Assembly (NCBI RefSeq): GCF_017874355.1
Contig: NZ_JAGGLI010000011.1
Location: forward strand, 21,007-85,006
Source of the DNA: Acetoanaerobium pronyense
GTDB lineage: Bacteria; Bacillota; Clostridia; Peptostreptococcales; Filifactoraceae
Direction: 5' to 3'
DNA length: 64,000 nt
The position numbers were made by a program, and so were the translations under genes. Below are positions 49,132 through 59,656 of the stretch, piece after piece. The notes below the pieces were generated by a model, which had not been told where the DNA came from, did no database searches, and saw nothing but the letters and a program-made list of their open reading frames with translations. Each line of letters opens with the position of its first letter. Positions within the stretch are counted from its first letter, which is position 1.

Positions 49132-52100
49132 TTATCCTTTCATCTTCATAAGAAGCTCTCCGGTTTTTACCTGCTGGTTTTCCTTTACTAGGATAGATTC
49201 TATTATAGACTCTTCTTTAGCTACTATGTTTGTCTCCATCTTCATAGCTTCTATTATCATAAGACTTTGGCCAGCTTCAACTTTATCCCCCTCTTTTACT
49301 AAGACTTTTAGGACTGTTCCCGGGATGCTAGCCCCTATTTCCTTTTCGTTTTCTGGGTCTGCCATTTTAGTGAAGACTACATTGTTTTCCTTGCCGCTAT
49401 CCTTATCGTGAATTTTTATCTCTCTTCTGTTTCCATTTACTTCAAATGCAAGAGCTCTGTTTCCTTCCCCATCTAGCTTTCCTATCTCAAGAAGCTTTAT
49501 GATTATCGTTTTTCCTTCTGCGATTTCAACTTCGCAGGTTTCTCCTTCTGAAAGTCCATGGAAGAATATATCGCTCCCCATCCTGCTAAGGTCTCCATAC
49601 TCTCCTATATACTTTAGATAATCTTCAAATACCTTTGGATAAAGTGCATAGCTTAGAGCATCCTTCATAGTAGGCTCTATAGAATACTTTTCCTTAAGAT
49701 AAGAAATTATTTTGCCAAAGTCTTCATCCTCCAAAAGAAGTCCTGGTCTTACGTCTATAGGTTTTTCTCCCTTTAACACAAGCTCCTGAATATCCTCTGG
49801 AAATCCTCCCATAGGTTGTCCCATCATACCTTTAAAGTATGTGACAACTGAGTCTGGATATGTCAGATCTTTCCCTTTAGCCACTATAGTTTCTGGGGTT
49901 AGGTCATTTTGCACCATAAATATTGCAAAGTCTCCCACCATCTTGGATGAAGGTGTAACCTTTACTATATCTCCCACCATGTCGTTTACGGATTTGTACA
50001 TCTCCTTTACTTCTTTGAATCTATGACCAAGTCCAAAGCTCTCAACCTGAGGCTTAAGGTTAGAATACTGCCCTCCTGGTATCTCGTACTTATAGACTTC
50101 AGTGGTTCCTGATTTAAGGTCAGATTCAAATTTTCCATAAACAGGTCTTACTGCTTCCCAGTATTTTGATATTTCTTCTATCTTCTCTAAATCTATCTTA
50201 GTATCTCTTGAAGTGTTCTCAAGTGCTGCTACAACTGAGTTGAGTGCTGGCTGACTTGTAAGTCCAGACATACTGTTAAATGCTGTATCAGCTATATCAA
50301 CTCCTGCTTCTGCTGCCATCAGAACTGTAGCAACTCCATTTCCGCTGGTATCGTGGGTATGAAGATGGATTGGAATTGATATCTCATTTTTTAATGCTTT
50401 AATTAGTTTTTCAGCTGCATAGGGCTTTAGTAGTGCCGACATATCTTTAATAGCAAGAATGTGGGCTCCGGCTTTTTCAAGTTCTTTTGCCATATCTACA
50501 TAATACTTTAAGGTATATTTATCTCTTTTTTCATCTAGTATATCACCAGTGTAGCATATGGTCCCTTCTGCAATTTTGCCCTGCTGCACTACTTCATCTA
50601 TGGCAAGTCTCATCCCGTCTAGAGAGTTAAGAGAGTCAAATATTCTAAATACATCTATTCCTGATATTGAAGCCTGTTTAATAAATTCCTTTACTACGTT
50701 GTCTGGATAGTTTTTGTATCCGACTGCATTACTTCCCCTTAGCAGCATCTGAAGCAGCACGTTTGGAACTCTTTTTCTTATCTTTTCTAGTCTTTCCCAA
50801 GGAGATTCATTTAAGAATCTGTAGGCTACGTCAAATGTAGCTCCACCCCACATCTCAAGGGAAAATAGGTCTTCTCCAAGTACTGACACAGCCTTTGATA
50901 TTCTTATCATATCTCTTGTTCTCACTCTAGTTGCCATAAGAGACTGATGAGCATCTCTCATTGTAGTATCTGTAAGAAGAAGCTTGTCTTGAGACTTTAT
51001 CCATTTTATTAGTCCCTCTGGTCCCTGCTCATCAAGAATCTGCTTTGTACCTCTTTGGAATGGTGGTCTATCTAGCTTTGGAATTACAGGAACGTCAAAG
51101 TCTTTTTTGATTCCCTTAGTTTCATTGACCACCTTTTCTCCTAAAAATCTCAGTACTTTAAGCTCTTTGTCAGTTTTTGGAGATATATCAAACAGTGATG
51201 GATTGTCTGCTATAAAATGAGTGTCACAAATACCATTTTTAAATTCTTCTCTATTTAATACATTAATTAAAAATCCTGTGTTTGTTTTTACTCCTGATAT
51301 AGATAGCTCCTTTATTGACCTTATGGATTTTCTAATAGCATCCTCAAAGGTTCTTGAGTGAGATGTAACCTTTACTAAAAGGCTGTCATAATAAGGGCTT
51401 ATAACAGAGCCTGTAAATCCGTTTCCTCCATCTAGTCTTATACCAAATCCAGAGCCTGTTCTATATATATCTATTCTTCCTGTATCTGGTGCAAACTGGT
51501 TTGACGGATCTTCTGTAGTCACTCTGCACTGTATTGCATACCCTCTAGGCTTTATATCTTCTTGGGATTTTATTCCGATTTCATCAGAGCTAAGAGGATA
51601 TCCTTGGGCTATGAGTATCTGACTTTGTACTATATCGTATCCAGTGACCATCTCAGTTACAGTATGCTCTACCTGTATTCTTGGGTTCATCTCTATAAAA
51701 TAGTGATTTCCCTCTTTGTCAACGAGAAACTCAACAGTCCCTGCGTTCATATAGTCTACTGCCTTTGCAATCTTTATTGCATCTTCACATATCGCTTTTC
51801 TTTGGCTTTCTGATATAGATATTGCAGGGGTGAACTCTATAAGCTTTTGATGTCTTCTTTGAATTGAGCAGTCTCTTTCAAACAAGTGAACTATATTGCC
51901 ATGTGCATCTCCAAGTATCTGAACTTCAATATGCTTTGGCTTTTCTAGATATTTTTCTATGAAAACATCTTCTATTCCAAAGGCTTTTTTCGCTTCACTC
52001 TTAGCGCTTCTAAAGGACTCTACAAGCTCATCCTCACTTCTTACTATCCTCATGCCCCTGCCTCCACCTCCAGCAGATGCCTTTAGCATAATAGGATATC

Positions 52101-52563
52101 CAAAGCGATTTGCAAATTCCACTACCTCTTCATCGCTTTCTATTGGTTTTTCTACTCCCGGTATCGTTGGAACGTTGGCTTTTTTTGAAACTATCTTAGA
52201 TGTTATCTTATCTCCTAGGCTATCTATCATCTTAGAATTTGGCCCAATAAATACTATCCCTGCTTCCTGACATTTTCTTGCAAACTCAGAGTTTTCAGCA
52301 AGAAATCCATATCCTGGATGAATAGCATCTACCCCTTTTTTTAGGGCAAGTCCTATTATCTCATCTATGCTAAGGTATGCATCTATAGGTCCTTTGTTTT
52401 TTCCTATCAAATATGATTCGTCTGCTTTTGTCCTAAAAAGGGATGTCTTATCTTCATTTGAATATATGGCTACCGATCTGATTCCAAGTTCCTTACACGC
52501 TCTAAATATTCTAATTGCAATCTCTCCTCTGTTTGCAACAAGAATTCTTTTAAACTTTTTCAT
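49132..52563 (-). CDS. pyc: pyruvate carboxylase
   Basis: 1143 residues. The ATG at 52563 has AAGGAG ten bases upstream and opens FKRILVANRGEIAIRIFRACKEL, the normal start. Domains: biotin carboxylase/ATP-grasp (1-450, KASAGGGGRGMRI, FIEMNPRIQVEHTVTE), carboxyltransferase barrel (~520-1000, TDTTMRDAHQSLMATRVRT, HTHDTSGNG), and C-terminal biotinyl domain with EAMKMET. It carboxylates pyruvate to oxaloacetate for anabolism. It follows gatB by 41 bp on the same strand. Confidence 0.97.
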   Translation of the reverse strand: MKKFKRILVANRGEIAIRIFRACKELGIRSVAIYSNEDKTSLFRTKADESYLIGKNKGPIDAYLSIDEIIGLALKKGVDAIHPGYGFLAENSEFARKCQEAGIVFIGPNSKMIDSLGDKITSKIVSKKANVPTIPGVEKPIESDEEVVEFANRFGYPIMLKASAGGGGRGMRIVRSEDELVESFRSAKSEAKKAFGIEDVFIEKYLEKPKHIEVQILGDAHGNIVHLFERDCSIQRRHQKLIEFTPAISISESQRKAICEDAIKIAKAVDYMNAGTVEFLVDKEGNHYFIEMNPRIQVEHTVTEMVTGYDIVQSQILIAQGYPLSSDEIGIKSQEDIKPRGYAIQCRVTTEDPSNQFAPDTGRIDIYRTGSGFGIRLDGGNGFTGSVISPYYDSLLVKVTSHSRTFEDAIRKSIRSIKELSISGVKTNTGFLINVLNREEFKNGICDTHFIADNPSLFDISPKTDKELKVLRFLGEKVVNETKGIKKDFDVPVIPKLDRPPFQRGTKQILDEQGPEGLIKWIKSQDKLLLTDTTMRDAHQSLMATRVRTRDMIRISKAVSVLGEDLFSLEMWGGATFDVAYRFLNESPWERLEKIRKRVPNVLLQMLLRGSNAVGYKNYPDNVVKEFIKQASISGIDVFRIFDSLNSLDGMRLAIDEVVQQGKIAEGTICYTGDILDEKRDKYTLKYYVDMAKELEKAGAHILAIKDMSALLKPYAAEKLIKALKNEISIPIHLHTHDTSGNGVATVLMAAEAGVDIADTAFNSMSGLTSQPALNSVVAALENTSRDTKIDLEKIEEISKYWEAVRPVYGKFESDLKSGTTEVYKYEIPGGQYSNLKPQVESFGLGHRFKEVKEMYKSVNDMVGDIVKVTPSSKMVGDFAIFMVQNDLTPETIVAKGKDLTYPDSVVTYFKGMMGQPMGGFPEDIQELVLKGEKPIDVRPGLLLEDEDFGKIISYLKEKYSIEPTMKDALSYALYPKVFEDYLKYIGEYGDLSRMGSDIFFHGLSEGETCEVEIAEGKTIIIKLLEIGKLDGEGNRALAFEVNGNRREIKIHDKDSGKENNVVFTKMADPENEKEIGASIPGTVLKVLVKEGDKVEAGQSLMIIEAMKMETNIVAKEESIIESILVKENQQVKTGELLMKMKG

Positions 52564-52603
52564 AAAGCTCATTCTCCTTTTTAATAGTTTCAAAAGCTTA
52601 AAC

Positions 52604-54043
52604 TTATTCTAGGTAAAACTTTTCTATAAGTTCCTTGATTATATCTTGAGCTAATTTTGGACTTGCCTTGCCCTTTGTCTTTTTCATAAGTGATCCAACT
52701 ATTGATTGAAGAGCTTTTTCCCTTCCTGAAAGATAAGATTTTACAGCCTCTTCCTCTTCTTTGATTACACTGTGCCCTATTTCTTCAAGAAGGTCTTTAT
52801 CTGTTATCTGTCTTAGGTCATCTTTTTCTATGATCTCATCTGGAGAAAGGTTTGATTTGAACATTTTTTCTATCACTTTTTTTGCCATGGACTGGCTTAT
52901 AATGTCTTCATCAATTCGCTTTGCTAGTATAGCTAGGTTTTTTGGAGAAAAAGGTATGGTTTCATCCTCTTCTTTTCCAAGAAGTTTAAATATGTCTGTC
53001 ATTATAAGGTTTGCAATTAGCTTAGGATTTTTATAGGCTTTTACTGCCTCTTCAAAGTAGTTTGCTATCTCTTTTTCTGAAACTATTTGATCTGCTTCAT
53101 AGCTAGTTAGGTTATATTCCTTCATATATAAAAGCTTTCTTTCATCTGGAAGGGCTGGCAGGCTTTTTCCTATATCGTGAATCATTTTTTCGCTTATTAG
53201 TATTGGCGGAAGGTCTGGGTCTGGAAAATATCTATAGTCATGGGCATCCTCTTTTGTTCTCATGCTAAAGGATTTTCCCTTGCCTTCATCCCATCTTCTA
53301 GTTTCTTGAACCACCTTTTCTCCTGATTCAATAACCTCTACCTGTCTTTTAAACTCACTTTCTATTGCCTTTACTATAAAGGAAAAGGAGTTTAGGTTTT
53401 TCATCTCTGTCCTAGTGCCAAGCTCCTCTTTCCCTTTTTCCCTTACTGAAAGATTGACGTCGCATCTAAATGACCCTTCATTCATTTTGCAGTCAGATAT
53501 TTCGCTGTATTTTAAAACTGACCTTAGCTTTGAAAGATATTCTTTTGCTTCTTGGGCAGATCTGATGTCTGGCTCTGATACTATTTCAATCAGAGGCACT
53601 CCAGCTCTGTTATAGTCTATCAAAGAGCCTCCACTTTCCGTATGGATTAGTTTTCCTGCGTCTTCTTCTATGTGTATCCTATTAATCCTGATTTTTTTAG
53701 AGCCTGTTTCAGTTTCAATCTCTATAAACCCTTCTTCACATAGTGGCAGGTCATATTGAGATACCTGATATGCCTTGGCTAAGTCTGGGTAAAAGTAGTT
53801 TTTTCTGTCCTGCTTAGAGTACCTTGTAATCTTGCAGTTTGTGGCTATTCCTGCCGCCACAGCATAGTCCACCACTTTTTTATTAAGTACAGGAAGACTT
53901 CCAGGAAGCCCCATACAAACAGGGCAAGTCTGAGCGTTTTCTAGTGCTCCAAATTCTGTGGAGCATGAGCAAAATATCTTTGTCTTTGTGGCAAGCTCGA
54001 CATGAACTTCAAGGCCGATGACCATCTCGTAGGTTTTTCCCAT
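52604..54043 (-). CDS. gatB: Asp/Glu-tRNA amidotransferase subunit B
   Basis: 479 residues. The N-terminal cradle has YEMVIGLEVHVELATKTKIFCSC, CPVCMGLPGSLPVLN and EDAGKLIH; the C-terminal YqeY-like tail domain is present (GRALQSIVGSLMKKTKGKASPKL). It activates Asp-tRNA(Asn)/Glu-tRNA(Gln) by phosphorylation and receives ammonia from GatA. The start overlaps the gatA stop by 1 nt. Confidence 0.97.
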   Translation of the reverse strand: MGKTYEMVIGLEVHVELATKTKIFCSCSTEFGALENAQTCPVCMGLPGSLPVLNKKVVDYAVAAGIATNCKITRYSKQDRKNYFYPDLAKAYQVSQYDLPLCEEGFIEIETETGSKKIRINRIHIEEDAGKLIHTESGGSLIDYNRAGVPLIEIVSEPDIRSAQEAKEYLSKLRSVLKYSEISDCKMNEGSFRCDVNLSVREKGKEELGTRTEMKNLNSFSFIVKAIESEFKRQVEVIESGEKVVQETRRWDEGKGKSFSMRTKEDAHDYRYFPDPDLPPILISEKMIHDIGKSLPALPDERKLLYMKEYNLTSYEADQIVSEKEIANYFEEAVKAYKNPKLIANLIMTDIFKLLGKEEDETIPFSPKNLAILAKRIDEDIISQSMAKKVIEKMFKSNLSPDEIIEKDDLRQITDKDLLEEIGHSVIKEEEEAVKSYLSGREKALQSIVGSLMKKTKGKASPKLAQDIIKELIEKFYLE

Positions 54044-55518
54044 TATATTAGCCTTCCTTTCTTAATGATTTTCTCTTTATATTCCTGCTCGTAGGAATAT
54101 GCCGCCCTTAATATCTTGTCTTCTCCAAAGGCCTTTCCTATAAGCTGCATCCCAATTGGAAGGGAGTTTGAGTCAAATCCACAGTTCATGGAAAGTGCTG
54201 GAAGACCTGCTATATTAACTGGCACTGTGTATATATCTCCCATATAAGCCTCTGTTGGGTCTGATTTTTTTTCTCCGATTTTATAGGCTGTAGTTGGTGC
54301 CACAGGAGAAAGTATCACATCATATGTCTTAAATATCTTATCGTATGAATCCTTTATAAGCCTTCTTATTTGAAGGGCTTTTTTATAGTATGCATCATAG
54401 TATCCTGAGCTAAGGGCATATGTTCCAAGGAGTATTCTTCTTTTTACTTCTTTTCCAAATCCCTCACTTCTTGATTTTTTATAAAGTTCTTCAAGGGTGC
54501 TATATTCATCTGTCCTATAACCATACTGGACAGAGTCAAATCTAGCTAGATTGGATGAGGCTTCTGCCGAGGATATAATATAGTATGCTGGAAGTGCATT
54601 TTTTATATTTTCTATTTCAACTTCCTCCACTATAGCTCCCATTTTTTCATAGTTCTTGGCAGCCTTTAGTATTGCCTCCTTTACCTCGTCGTTTATTCCT
54701 TCTTCGAAAAATGCTCTTGGAAGTCCTATTTTAAGACCTTTTATATCTTTTTTCATCTCACTTAAATAATCAGGTTTTTCAAACTTGAATGAGGTTGCAT
54801 CCTTGCTATCATATCCTGATATCACATCAAGTCCTATAGCTACATCCTCTACAGTCCTTCCCATAGGCCCTATTTGGTCTAGGGATGATGCAAATGCTAT
54901 CAGTCCATTTCTTGATACTGTGCCGTAAGTTGGTTTGATGCCCACCACTCCGCAAAAGCTTGCAGGTTGCCTTATAGAGCCTCCTGTATCTGACCCTAGA
55001 GAAAGTATAGCTTGGTGAGCTGCAACTGATGATGCAGAACCTCCTGAGCTTCCTCCTGGAACTCTAGTAAGGTCATGGGGGTTTTTAGTTTTTTGAAAAT
55101 ATGAGTTTTCAGTGGAGCCTCCCATAGCAAATTCATCCAGGTTTAGCTTTCCTAGTAAAAGAGCTCCTTCATCTTTTAATCTTTTTACTACAGTGGCATC
55201 AAATGGAGACATATATTCATCCATCATCTTAGATGCACAGGTTGTTGGCATATCAATTGTACACATATTGTCTTTAATCCCCACAGGAATCCCTCCAAGA
55301 ATCCCTGTATCTTCTCCTTTTAACCTTTTTTTATCTATCTCCCTTGCCTCTTTAACTATATTTTCATTTAAATAAAGATATGACCCTATTTTTTTATCTG
55401 TTTTTTCTATTTGCTCTTTATATGCTACTGCTATATCTTCGCTTGATATTTCTTTTTTATCCATAGAGTCTTTAAGCTCTTTTATGGACATATCTAAAAT
55501 CTGATCTAATTTTTCCAT
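54043..55518 (-). CDS. gatA: Asp/Glu-tRNA amidotransferase subunit A
   Basis: 491 residues of the amidase-signature family. The Ser-cisSer-Lys triad lies in GIPVGIKDNM (Lys), GGSSGGSASSVAA and GSDTGGSIRQPASFCG. It releases ammonia from glutamine for GatB. It is encoded between the AspRS-GatC fusion gene and gatB, completing GatCAB. Confidence 0.97.
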   Translation of the reverse strand: MEKLDQILDMSIKELKDSMDKKEISSEDIAVAYKEQIEKTDKKIGSYLYLNENIVKEAREIDKKRLKGEDTGILGGIPVGIKDNMCTIDMPTTCASKMMDEYMSPFDATVVKRLKDEGALLLGKLNLDEFAMGGSTENSYFQKTKNPHDLTRVPGGSSGGSASSVAAHQAILSLGSDTGGSIRQPASFCGVVGIKPTYGTVSRNGLIAFASSLDQIGPMGRTVEDVAIGLDVISGYDSKDATSFKFEKPDYLSEMKKDIKGLKIGLPRAFFEEGINDEVKEAILKAAKNYEKMGAIVEEVEIENIKNALPAYYIISSAEASSNLARFDSVQYGYRTDEYSTLEELYKKSRSEGFGKEVKRRILLGTYALSSGYYDAYYKKALQIRRLIKDSYDKIFKTYDVILSPVAPTTAYKIGEKKSDPTEAYMGDIYTVPVNIAGLPALSMNCGFDSNSLPIGMQLIGKAFGEDKILRAAYSYEQEYKEKIIKKGRLI

Positions 55519-55647
55519 TTTTCACCTCTACGTGCTTTATTTATAAGAAAGTAGTATAATTTGTTTTTGCTATAATCTATTTTCAATCTAATCGTAATTT
55601 TTAGTTATTTGGATTTATAGTGGTTTATTGTATATTTTATAAATTAC

Positions 55648-57735
55648 CTATATTATCTTTGGTACATAAAAGCACCCTTTTTCCTTTGTCTTTGCATTTT
55701 TTAGAAGCTCTTCTCTGTCAAAGCTTTCCTGTACTTCATCCTCTCTAAGGACGTTGTTTACAGGAAGTATGTGCATCATAGGCTCTACATTTTCAGTATC
55801 CACTGAAAGGAGTGCATCTGCAAAATCTATGATGTTTGAAAGGTCAGCTCCAAGCTCCTTCTTTTCTTTTTCGCTAAGCTCTATCATTGCAAGGTCTGCT
55901 ATTTTTTCTATTTTTCCAGTGCTTATTTTTTCTTCCCCTGCTTTTTTCGACTCTTCTGACTTTTCCATAAACAGTGAAAGCTCTTTAATCTGATCCTCGC
56001 TAACGCCTGAAGGAGTCCTTAGCATTGCACATGAGCCGTCTTTCATCTTTGGAAAAGCTATTACCTCTCTTATAGATGATGAACCAGTAAGAAGCATCAC
56101 CAGTCTATCAACTCCAAATGCAAATCCTCCATGAGGTGGCGTTCCGTATTCAAATGCATCTAGCATAAATCCAAATCTATCTCTCATTTCCTCATCGCTA
56201 AATCCAAGAAGAGAAAACATCTTACCTTGTACCTCTTTTTGGTGTATCCTTATACTTCCACTTCCAAGCTCCACACCATTTAGTACTATGTCATAGGATT
56301 TTGCCCTTACTTTTTCAGGTGCAGACTCCATTAGCCTTAAATCTTCATCCTTTGGCATTGTAAATGGATGGTGCATAGCTACATATCTCTTTTCTTCTTC
56401 AGACCACTCAAGTAGAGGGAAATCTGTAACTACAAGGTACTCAAATTTATTTTTATCCCTAAGACCCATCATATCTCCTATATCCAGTCTTAGGCTTCCT
56501 AAGATCTTGTTTACATTAGCCTCTGTATCAGCGCAGAATATGATTAAATCTTCAGCTTTACCTTTTAGAGTTTTAATTATTTCATCCATTTCATCTTTTT
56601 TGAAAAACTTGGTAAGAACTGATTTAAGCTCACCATCTTTTCCTATTGCTATCCAGGCCATTCCCTTACCGCCGTAAGAAACTGCTTTTTCTGTAAGCTC
56701 TTCTATTTGGGTTCTAGTAAAGCAATCTCCACCTTTTACATTGATTGCCTTTACAATTCCCCCTTTTTTTACAACATTTGCAAAAACCTCAAAGCTACAT
56801 GTCCTTGCTATCTCTGTAATATTTACCATCTTCATGTCAAATCTAGTATCTGGTTTATCTGAGCCATAAAAATCCATAGCCTCTGCATAGGTCATCCTTT
56901 TAAAGGGAACTGGAATTTCCTTTTTCAAAATTTCCTTTGAAAGTTTACTAAAAAGTCCTTCAAGTTCAGCTATTACATCCTCTTCATCCACAAATGATAG
57001 CTCCATATCAAGCTGTGTAAATTCTGGCTGTCTATCAGCTCTAAGATCTTCATCTCTAAAACACTTTGCAACTTGGAAATACCTATCTATTCCCCCTACC
57101 ATAAGTAGCTGCTTGTAAATTTGAGGCGATTGAGGAAGTGCATAAAATGACCCTTTTTTCATTCTGCTTGGAACGAGAAAATCTCTGGCTCCCTCTGGTG
57201 TACTTTTAGTAAGTATTGGAGTCTCTACCTCAAGAAAATCTTTTTCAATAAGATGATTTCTCACAGATTGTATTAGATTTTGTCTAAGCCTTAGGTTTTC
57301 AAGCATCATAGGTCTTCTAATATCCAGATATCTGTAAGTCAGTCTGGTTTCTTCTCTTACCGGCTTATCCTCTATGGCAAAAGGTGTTGTTTTTGCTTTA
57401 GAAAGTATCCTAAGCTCCCTTGCCCTTATATCTATTTTTCCTGTTTCTATATTTGGGTTTACTGTGTCTTCATCCCTTAGCTCCAGTATTCCTTTTACTG
57501 CTATTACAAACTCATTTCTTATTCCTTCAGCTTTTTTAAAATCTATAGGGCTTACATCTTCTGCATCTATTACGATTTGTATTATCCCTTTTTTATCTCT
57601 AAGGTCTAGAAATATTACTCCACCTAGATCTCTTCTTCTTTGGACCCAACCCATTACTACTACTTCTTCACCTACTTTATCTTCTCTAAGCTCTCCGCAG
57701 TATGATGTTCTTTTTAAACCCTTTATAGTCTCCAT
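55648..57735 (-). CDS. aspS-gatC: fused aspartyl-tRNA synthetase / GatC
   Basis: 695 residues. Residues 1-~590 are bacterial AspRS: OB anticodon domain ([19 protein letters not shown]), class II core ([23 protein letters not shown]) and the GAD insertion (~300-410); motif 3 is [23 protein letters not shown]. After a ~20-residue linker, residues ~605-695 are GatC ([37 protein letters not shown] ... [16 protein letters not shown]). No separate gatC is seen. Fusing GatC to AspRS would tether the synthetase that makes Asp-tRNA(Asn) to the amidotransferase. It starts with GGAGG before ATG and lies behind a T-box. Confidence 0.95.
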   Translation of the reverse strand: METIKGLKRTSYCGELREDKVGEEVVVMGWVQRRRDLGGVIFLDLRDKKGIIQIVIDAEDVSPIDFKKAEGIRNEFVIAVKGILELRDEDTVNPNIETGKIDIRARELRILSKAKTTPFAIEDKPVREETRLTYRYLDIRRPMMLENLRLRQNLIQSVRNHLIEKDFLEVETPILTKSTPEGARDFLVPSRMKKGSFYALPQSPQIYKQLLMVGGIDRYFQVAKCFRDEDLRADRQPEFTQLDMELSFVDEEDVIAELEGLFSKLSKEILKKEIPVPFKRMTYAEAMDFYGSDKPDTRFDMKMVNITEIARTCSFEVFANVVKKGGIVKAINVKGGDCFTRTQIEELTEKAVSYGGKGMAWIAIGKDGELKSVLTKFFKKDEMDEIIKTLKGKAEDLIIFCADTEANVNKILGSLRLDIGDMMGLRDKNKFEYLVVTDFPLLEWSEEEKRYVAMHHPFTMPKDEDLRLMESAPEKVRAKSYDIVLNGVELGSGSIRIHQKEVQGKMFSLLGFSDEEMRDRFGFMLDAFEYGTPPHGGFAFGVDRLVMLLTGSSSIREVIAFPKMKDGSCAMLRTPSGVSEDQIKELSLFMEKSEESKKAGEEKISTGKIEKIADLAMIELSEKEKKELGADLSNIIDFADALLSVDTENVEPMMHILPVNNVLREDEVQESFDREELLKNAKTKEKGCFYVPKII

Positions 57736-57849
57736 AGCTTCCTCCTTAATTTCATAAGCATTATCTTATTTTTATTTGTATTTGTTTATATTCATAACGT
57801 ATATATTTTTTAAGCTCTATATTTTAAAAAAGCATCTAGTGTATTTATG

Positions 57850-58135
57850 GCAATAAAAAAACCCCCATCCCTTAGTATTAAAAGGGACGAAGGTATATCT
57901 CCGCGTTGCCACCCAAATTGGTTCTAAAAAAGAACCCTCTTCGTTTTCGATACGGGCAATATGCCTATATCTATTGGATGTAACGGTCCAATCCCGGCTA
58001 AGTCTACTCCCATAAGGTTTCGGTTAGCAACTCAGAGATGTTCTTCAATCAAAAATCCGTACCGGTCTCTCACCAACGCCGGTTCTCTGTAACTACCATT
58101 TCGATTTACTCTTCTCTTCACAGTCTTTAATTATA
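57850..58135 (-). promoter_or_regulatory. T-box riboswitch with overlapping Asn/Glu specifier
   Basis: The T-box TGGGTGGCAACGCGG lies at 57901-57915 (minus strand), followed by a terminator stem (CCTTCGTCCC..GGGATGGGGG-type, T7). Stem I has GAACCGGCGTTGGTGAGAGACCGGT. Aligning the specifier loop with the serS T-box (NNN-N3-TCTGAG) puts AAC (Asn) at 58040-58042; the tetranucleotide GAAC also offers GAA (Glu) one base earlier. A two-codon T-box of this kind is described for an AspRS/GatCAB operon of Clostridium acetobutylicum. It fits control by tRNA-Asn rather than tRNA-Asp. Confidence 0.88.
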
Positions 58136-58192
58136 TTGAGATTTATTATATGGGAAGTTTTCATATAAGTCAATTTATAAAATTTTATTTTT

Positions 58193-58900
58193 TTATATAG
58201 ATTCTTCTCCAAGGTATGCTGATTTTACCCTTTCGTCATGTAAAAGAGCCTTTCCTTCTCCTTCTAGAACTATGTTTCCAGTTTCTAGAACGTAGCCGTA
58301 GTCAGCTATTTCAAGGGCAGCTTTCGCATTTTGCTCTATTAAAAGTATCGTAACTCCCTCTGAGTGAATATCTTTTATTATATTGAATATATCTTTTACT
58401 ATAAGAGGTGCTAGTCCTAGTGAAGGCTCGTCCATCATTAAAAGCTTAGGTCTTGACATAAGGGCTCTCCCAATTGCAAGCATTTGCTGCTCTCCACCTG
58501 ACATAGTTCCGCCTTTTTGTTCTTTTCTCTCTTTTAGTCTTGGAAAAATCTCATATATGCTATTAATATCCTTTTGTATCTCTTTATCTTTTCTTGAGTA
58601 TGCTCCTAGTAACAAATTTTCATAAACCGTAAGGTTAGAAAAAACTCTTCTCCCTTCAGGTACCAATGTAAAACCTTCTTTTACAATATCCTTCGTCTTC
58701 ATTGAAGAGAGTTTTTTTCCTGAAAAATCTATATTTCCATTATACTTAGTCATATTCATTATAGCTTTAAGGGTAGTGCTTTTTCCTGCTCCATTTGCTC
58801 CAATAAGACTGACTATAGAATTTTCTTTAACCTTAAGGTTAATACCTTTAAGAGCATGGATTCCAGAATAATATACATTTAAATCCTTTATATCGAGCAT
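58193..58900 (-). CDS. livF: branched-chain amino-acid ABC transporter ATPase LivF
   Basis: 235 residues: Walker A GANGAGKST, signature MSGGEQQMLAIGRAL, Walker B LLMMDEPSLGL and switch His region ILLIEQNA. The LivF-typical TLVPEGRRVFSNLTVYENL is present. It is the last gene of the livKHMGF operon; its stop is followed by the gatC-aspS leader region. Confidence 0.95.
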   Translation of the reverse strand: MLDIKDLNVYYSGIHALKGINLKVKENSIVSLIGANGAGKSTTLKAIMNMTKYNGNIDFSGKKLSSMKTKDIVKEGFTLVPEGRRVFSNLTVYENLLLGAYSRKDKEIQKDINSIYEIFPRLKERKEQKGGTMSGGEQQMLAIGRALMSRPKLLMMDEPSLGLAPLIVKDIFNIIKDIHSEGVTILLIEQNAKAALEIADYGYVLETGNIVLEGEGKALLHDERVKSAYLGEESI

Positions 58901-59656
58901 CTAATCCACCCCCAGATATGCTTCTATTACTGCTTTATTTCCCTGAACTTCTTTTGGGAGGCCCTTTGCAATTTCTTTTCCATAATCAAGTACCCATATT
59001 TTTTCGCAAATCCCCATTACTAGCTGCATATGATGCTCAATCATCAAAACCGAAATCTTATGCTTTCTTTTTAGTTCCTCTATAAAACTTATAAACTGCA
59101 TAGTTTCTGATTGATTCATCCCTGCTGCTGGTTCATCTAAAAGCAGTAGTTTTGGTCTTGTAGCAAGTGCTCTAGCTATTTCTAGCTTCCTTTGCTTTCC
59201 ATATGGAAGGGATGATGCCTTGTCTTTTATATTATCTAAAAGGTCTACCTCTTCTAGTAGAGAGATAGCCCTTTCATGCATTTCCTTCTCCTCATTTTTG
59301 TAAGATGAAAAACCAAGGATAGCAGATGGAAGGCTTGATTTAATCCTAAGATGCTCAGCTATTTGAATATTTTCAAGTACCGTCAAATCTTTGAATAACC
59401 TTATATTCTGAAATGTCCTTGCTATACCAAACTTTGTTATTTCATTAGGTTTTTTTCCACTTATATCATTTTCTTCAAAATATACTTTTCCAGATGTGGG
59501 CTTATAGACCCCTGTAATCACATTAAAGGCTGTGGTCTTTCCTGCACCATTTGGCCCTATAAGACCAACAACCTGATTTTCTTCAACCTCTATATTAAGT
59601 TTTGAAAGTGCTGTAAGTCCTCCAAACTGTATAGTTACGTCCTTTGTTTTAAGCAT
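58901..59656 (-). CDS. livG: branched-chain amino-acid ABC transporter ATPase LivG
   Basis: 251 residues: Walker A GPNGAGKTTAFNVITGVY, variant signature LPYGKQRKLEIARAL, Walker B LLLLDEPAAGMN and ILMIEHHM. It pairs with LivF to energise uptake. It overlaps livM by 8 nt and abuts livF. Confidence 0.95.
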   Translation of the reverse strand: MLKTKDVTIQFGGLTALSKLNIEVEENQVVGLIGPNGAGKTTAFNVITGVYKPTSGKVYFEENDISGKKPNEITKFGIARTFQNIRLFKDLTVLENIQIAEHLRIKSSLPSAILGFSSYKNEEKEMHERAISLLEEVDLLDNIKDKASSLPYGKQRKLEIARALATRPKLLLLDEPAAGMNQSETMQFISFIEELKRKHKISVLMIEHHMQLVMGICEKIWVLDYGKEIAKGLPKEVQGNKAVIEAYLGVD

